From Oscillospiraceae bacterium (GTDB taxonomy: Bacteria > Bacillota > Clostridia > Oscillospirales > CAG-272), in contig SVQS01000023.1 of assembly GCA_015065205.1 (NCBI GenBank), positions 1-8,198 on the forward strand: a DNA stretch of 8,198 nt, in the 5' to 3' direction. The notes under the pieces were generated by a model. The model was not told where the DNA came from. It did no database searches and was given only the letters and a program-made list of their open reading frames with translations. Each line of letters starts with the position of its first letter. The first letter of the stretch is position 1. This document shows positions 6,070-8,198 of the stretch, piece by piece. The position numbers were made by a program, and so were the translations under genes.

Positions 6070-6714
6070 TTACAGTTGCTTTTTGAGAATGGCCAAAATC
6101 AGTTCTCCATTTTGCAATGTGGTGCCAAAAGCATATATGAACAGTACTAAAAAGACAAAATTGGCAACGCGACAAGTCCAAATGCAGATCTTCATCGTGC
6201 GTTTTTTGAAAATCAAATAATAGATTCCAAGTCCTACAAAATAACCAAGGCAATTCATAATCAAGTCAACGGTAGCAAAACCGCCCAGCAATGTAAAGAG
6301 TTGGAAAACTTCGATACAGAGCGATAATCCCAAACAAAGAGCAAAGTCGCGCAGAATGTTTCGCTTGGCAAACATATAATTGAGCAGCACGCCAAAAGGT
6401 GCAAAGATAAGGCTATTAGCAAAAAACTCAAGCCATTGCAACGTATGATTCTGACGGGTGTAAAACGGAACGATGTCCCACAAAAAACGCTCTTCGAGCG
6501 TCAATTCGGAAAGATTTTTGTAGTTGCGTGCAAGCATTTCCGCATTGCCGAATTTGAGACAAACAATCCAGAAAAGTATAAAAGTATACAGACCTGTAGC
6601 ATAGATAACTTCCCGACGAAGTGTATGCTCATCGTATGTAAATAAACCGAGAGTTTCTATTTTAAAGTTTTTTTGAGGGGCGTTAGCACCTCTTTGTTGT
6701 TTTTTAAAACCCAT
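6070..6714 (-). CDS. VanZ-like integral membrane protein (copy 1)
   Basis: A 214-residue VanZ-family membrane protein and first gene of the operon. It has a basic, Gln/Asn-rich cytoplasmic start (MGFKKQQRGANAPQKNFK), a helix around residues 39-55, the hallmark ANSLIFAPFGVLLNYMFAKR (from about residue 99) and SLCIEVFQLFTLLGGFATVD, followed by LIMNCLGYFVGLGIYYLIFKK. It aligns end to end with the next gene (5413-6045), which points to tandem duplication followed by considerable divergence. AGGCGG about eight bases upstream of the ATG supports the start. Its promoter lies at 6777-6805. Function within the family is poorly known: VanZ is linked to teicoplanin tolerance, and other members presumably act on the cell surface. 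Confidence 0.86.
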   Translation of the reverse strand: MGFKKQQRGANAPQKNFKIETLGLFTYDEHTLRREVIYATGLYTFILFWIVCLKFGNAEMLARNYKNLSELTLEERFLWDIVPFYTRQNHTLQWLEFFANSLIFAPFGVLLNYMFAKRNILRDFALCLGLSLCIEVFQLFTLLGGFATVDLIMNCLGYFVGLGIYYLIFKKRTMKICIWTCRVANFVFLVLFIYAFGTTLQNGELILAILKKQL

Positions 6715-6776
6715 TCCCTATGCCGCCTTTTGTTGGCTATCCTTTCTCGTATTCTCTGATATCATTCAGCTTTTTC

Positions 6777-6805
6777 AGTATACCACAAAACACCTGATTT
6801 GTCAA
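6777..6805 (-). promoter_or_regulatory. Promoter of the VanZ-VanZ-phosphoesterase operon
   Basis: On the minus strand TTGACA (plus 6800-6805) and TATACT (plus 6777-6782) are 17 bases apart, and TGG immediately before the -10 makes it an extended -10. This is a near-consensus vegetative promoter, placed about 60 bp before the first VanZ-like gene. Confidence 0.82.
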
Positions 6806-6829
6806 CAAGTACATCCTATGCCTGCCGCT

Positions 6830-6853
6830 TATTGTCAAAAAGTCTTGACAATA
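6830..6853. promoter_or_regulatory. Candidate operator: 9-bp inverted repeat over the plus-strand -35 box
   Basis: TATTGTCAA and TTGACAATA are perfect inverse copies separated by AAAGTC. The right arm contains the -35 box of the plus-strand promoter, so a bound dimer would block that promoter; it lies about 25 bp upstream of the divergent promoter. No regulator gene is in the window. Because one arm is itself the TTGACA box, part of the symmetry may be coincidental. Confidence 0.5.
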
Positions 6854-6873
6854 GTAGAAAAATGTGGTATGAT
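6845..6873 (+). promoter_or_regulatory. Near-consensus promoter of the acidic-tailed membrane protein gene
   Basis: TTGACA (6845-6850) and TATGAT (6868-6873) with a 17-base spacer, and TGG directly before the -10. It has a perfect -35 and five of six -10 matches. Transcription should start near 6880, leaving a leader of about 57 bases with AAAGGA before the start codon. Confidence 0.85.
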
Positions 6874-6936
6874 AAGATCGTAGAAAGCCACAAAAGGCTT
6901 CTCCCCTAACACGACAACGAAAGGAAATGAAAAACC

Positions 6937-7662
6937 ATGTCTGTTCAATTCGCAAAAGATGAAAAAGTTATTAAATCGTTTAAGTATGCAACCGTTGGCT
7001 ACAACAAAAAGAAAGGCAAGCACGACACCTTTAAAAACTTAATCATTACAAACAAGCGCATCATTCACGAATCGGTAAACGATAAGCGTTCCAACGAAAT
7101 CATTCTCCGTCAAGAAATGCCCGTAACCGATGCAAAATATGTCAAGACCACTATGGGTAAGATCTCTAACATCGCATATTTACTGCAGGCTATCCTCTTT
7201 GCCATCATCGCTGCCACTGCAATTTTTGTTTCCTCGCTTGATTTTGCAGAGAAGTTTTATGTGCTGTTCTTGGTTATTGCCGCTCCCTTTGCCATCCTCA
7301 CCTTTGTAAAATTGGCTGCTTATTTTGCAAGCCGCTCCAAAGTGGTTAGCTTCTCCATCTTTACCGACCATGTCGTAACCCCTGTTATCTGCACAGCAGC
7401 AGTAGAAGCCAATGCCGATGACACACAAGGAAAAAAATCCAAGAGCGAACCCACCCTTGAAATTCGCGTAAACGCCGATGCTGCCCGCGAGATCGCCGAT
7501 GGACTTGGTGCGGCTATCCTCGATGCTATCAATTACAAGGAAGAAGAGCCTGCAAACAACCTACAAGAAGCTATTCTTGCTTACGCATCCGTAGAAACCG
7601 AAGAGACTCCCGTTGACTCTGCTGAAGCTGAAGAAACAGAAGAAGCTAACGAAGAAGCATAA
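6937..7662 (+). CDS. Uncharacterised two-helix membrane protein with acidic C-terminal tail
   Basis: I do not recognise this 241-residue protein with confidence. Residues 1-75 are soluble and basic (VGYNKKKGKHD, then strand-rich NLIITNKRIIHE), a pattern like bacterial PH-type domains in which a strand ending TNKRI is common. Two membrane helices follow at about 79-99 and 107-129 with a short connection. A second soluble part (about 135-200) reads as strands (KVVSFSIFTDHVVTPVI, TLEIRVNA) and a helix. The last 35 or so residues are almost all Glu, Ala and Thr (AEETEEANEEA) and are probably disordered. The start at 6937 has AAAGGA 11 bases upstream, a slightly long spacing. It is monocistronic, with its own strong promoter and a perfect terminator, and is divergent from the VanZ operon. 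A PH-like membrane protein is a tentative reading only. Confidence 0.8.
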   Translation: MSVQFAKDEKVIKSFKYATVGYNKKKGKHDTFKNLIITNKRIIHESVNDKRSNEIILRQEMPVTDAKYVKTTMGKISNIAYLLQAILFAIIAATAIFVSSLDFAEKFYVLFLVIAAPFAILTFVKLAAYFASRSKVVSFSIFTDHVVTPVICTAAVEANADDTQGKKSKSEPTLEIRVNADAAREIADGLGAAILDAINYKEEEPANNLQEAILAYASVETEETPVDSAEAEETEEANEEA

Positions 7663-7677
7663 TTCATAACAACATAA

Positions 7678-7717
7678 AAAACAGAGAGAGGGCACGTTTG
7701 TGCCCTCTCTCTGTTTT
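7678..7717 (+). terminator. Intrinsic terminator after the membrane protein gene
   Basis: A perfect 18-bp stem, AAAACAGAGAGAGGGCAC (7678-7695) against its inverse (7700-7717), with a GTTT loop; the 3' arm itself ends in TTTT. It lies 15 bases after the stop codon. The A-run on the 5' side would let it serve the opposite strand too. The repeat array begins only a few bases further on. Confidence 0.9.
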
Positions 7718-7719
7718 CG

Positions 7720-7846
7720 TTGGTGGAGCGTACGGGATTCTGAACCAAGCCTCGATTGCTTCAATCGAGGCGCAAATTTGCTCTGCAAATTCGCCGTGGG
7801 CGCACTTTGTGCGCACAAGGTTTCTCAAAACCAAATGTTCCACCAA
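7720..7846. repeat. Segment of the first repeat unit bounded by 8-bp inverted ends
   Basis: TTGGTGGA (7720-7727) and TCCACCAA (7839-7846) are perfect inverse copies enclosing most hairpins of copy 1. The right end recurs in copies 2 and 3, but the left end does not, because those copies are preceded instead by TTGCTGATTGATGAATG. This may be the trace of an original element with terminal inverted repeats, or chance. Confidence 0.35.
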
Positions 7847-8198
7847 ACAAACAGGGGGTGCCGTTTGGCACCCATTTTGCTGATTGATGAATGTACGGGA
7901 TTCTGAACCAAGCCTCGATTGCTTCAATCGAGGCGCAAATTTGCTCTGCAAATTCGCCGCGGCGCACTTTGTGCGCACAAGGTTTCTCAAGACCAAATGT
8001 TCCACCAAACAAACAGGGTGTGCCGTTTGGCACCCATTTTGCTGATTGATGAATGTACGGGATTCTGAACCAAGCCTCGATTGCTTCAATCGAGGCGCAA
8101 ATTTGCTCTGCAAATTCGCCGCGGGCGCACTTTGTGCGCACAAGGTTTCTCAAAACCAAATGTTCCACCAAACAAGCAAAGGGTGCCGCTTGGCACCC
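7731..8198. repeat. Direct-repeat array of about 162-163 bp units built from small hairpins
   Basis: Unit starts (TACGGGATTCTGAACC) lie at 7731, 7894 and 8056; the third copy is cut by the window end. Copies are nearly identical apart from a few substitutions and one single-base indel. Within copy 1 there are successive hairpins: a 10-bp stem with loop CTT (7749-7771), AATTTGC-TCT-GCAAATT (7775-7791), GCGCAC-TTT-GTGCGC (7800-7814), GGTTT-CTCA-AAACC (from 7820) and GGGTGCC-GTTT-GGCACCC (7856-7873). There is no spacer turnover, so it is not CRISPR. Several reading frames stay open across it, but the unit length is not constantly a multiple of three and the frames shift between copies, so I call no gene. 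It accounts for the whole gene-less right end of the window. Confidence 0.85.

Noticed and set aside
7721..7800. A tRNA gene on the minus strand
   Set aside because: Only the 3' end resembles a tRNA; the T-stem does not pair fully, the loop has an extra base, and no acceptor 5' strand, D-arm or anticodon arm is present.
7664..8171. Minus-strand open frames of 136-159 codons across the repeat array
   Set aside because: They are repeat-derived, two frames are open at once, the repeat period is not consistently a multiple of three, and no ribosome binding site is seen. They look like spurious repeat translations.
7731..8198. CRISPR array
   Set aside because: Units are about 162 bp and repeat end to end with no unique spacers, and no cas genes are in the window.

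Overview
The window looks like a chromosomal segment of a Gram-positive anaerobe of the Clostridia, probably an uncultured gut-type lineage. This is inferred from the gene order rimP-nusA-rnpM(ylxR)-ylxQ-infB, a short NusA that ends after its second KH domain, strong AGGAGG-type ribosome binding sites, and a MazF very close to the Bacillus NdoA type. I cannot name the genus.

Region 1 (about 1-3152, minus strand) is the translation/transcription-factor operon. It reads right to left: rimP (30S maturation), nusA (transcription elongation/termination), rnpM (RNase P modulator, YlxR family), ylxQ (L7Ae-like RNA-binding protein), then the first 259 codons of infB (IF-2), which runs off the left edge. 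A TTGCAA-17-TATACT promoter lies upstream of rimP. Between it and the rimP start is a terminator-like hairpin that may act as an attenuator.

Region 2 (about 3153-4128) holds a plus-strand mazF toxin gene, divergent from rimP, with no recognisable antitoxin gene beside it and an unusual Pro/Ala/Thr-rich C-terminal tail. Its 3' side is a mosaic of GTTATGA repeats and tiny hairpins (3923-4081), followed by a strong GC-rich terminator shared with the converging operon.

Region 3 (4129-6805, minus strand) is a three-gene envelope operon: two tandem paralogous VanZ-like membrane proteins and a membrane-anchored calcineurin-like metallophosphoesterase. It is driven by a near-consensus promoter (TTGACA-17-TATACT) and ends in the shared terminator.

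Region 4 (6830-7717, plus strand) is a single divergently transcribed gene for an unrecognised two-helix membrane protein with an acidic tail. It has a near-consensus promoter whose -35 box lies inside a 9-bp inverted repeat (a candidate operator), and a perfect 18-bp-stem terminator.

Region 5 (7720-8198) carries no credible gene. It is a direct-repeat array of about 162-163 bp per unit, at least 2.9 copies, continuing past the right edge. Each unit is a chain of four or five short hairpins, most with three-base loops. This array and the hairpin mosaic at 3923-4081 are the least explained parts of the window.
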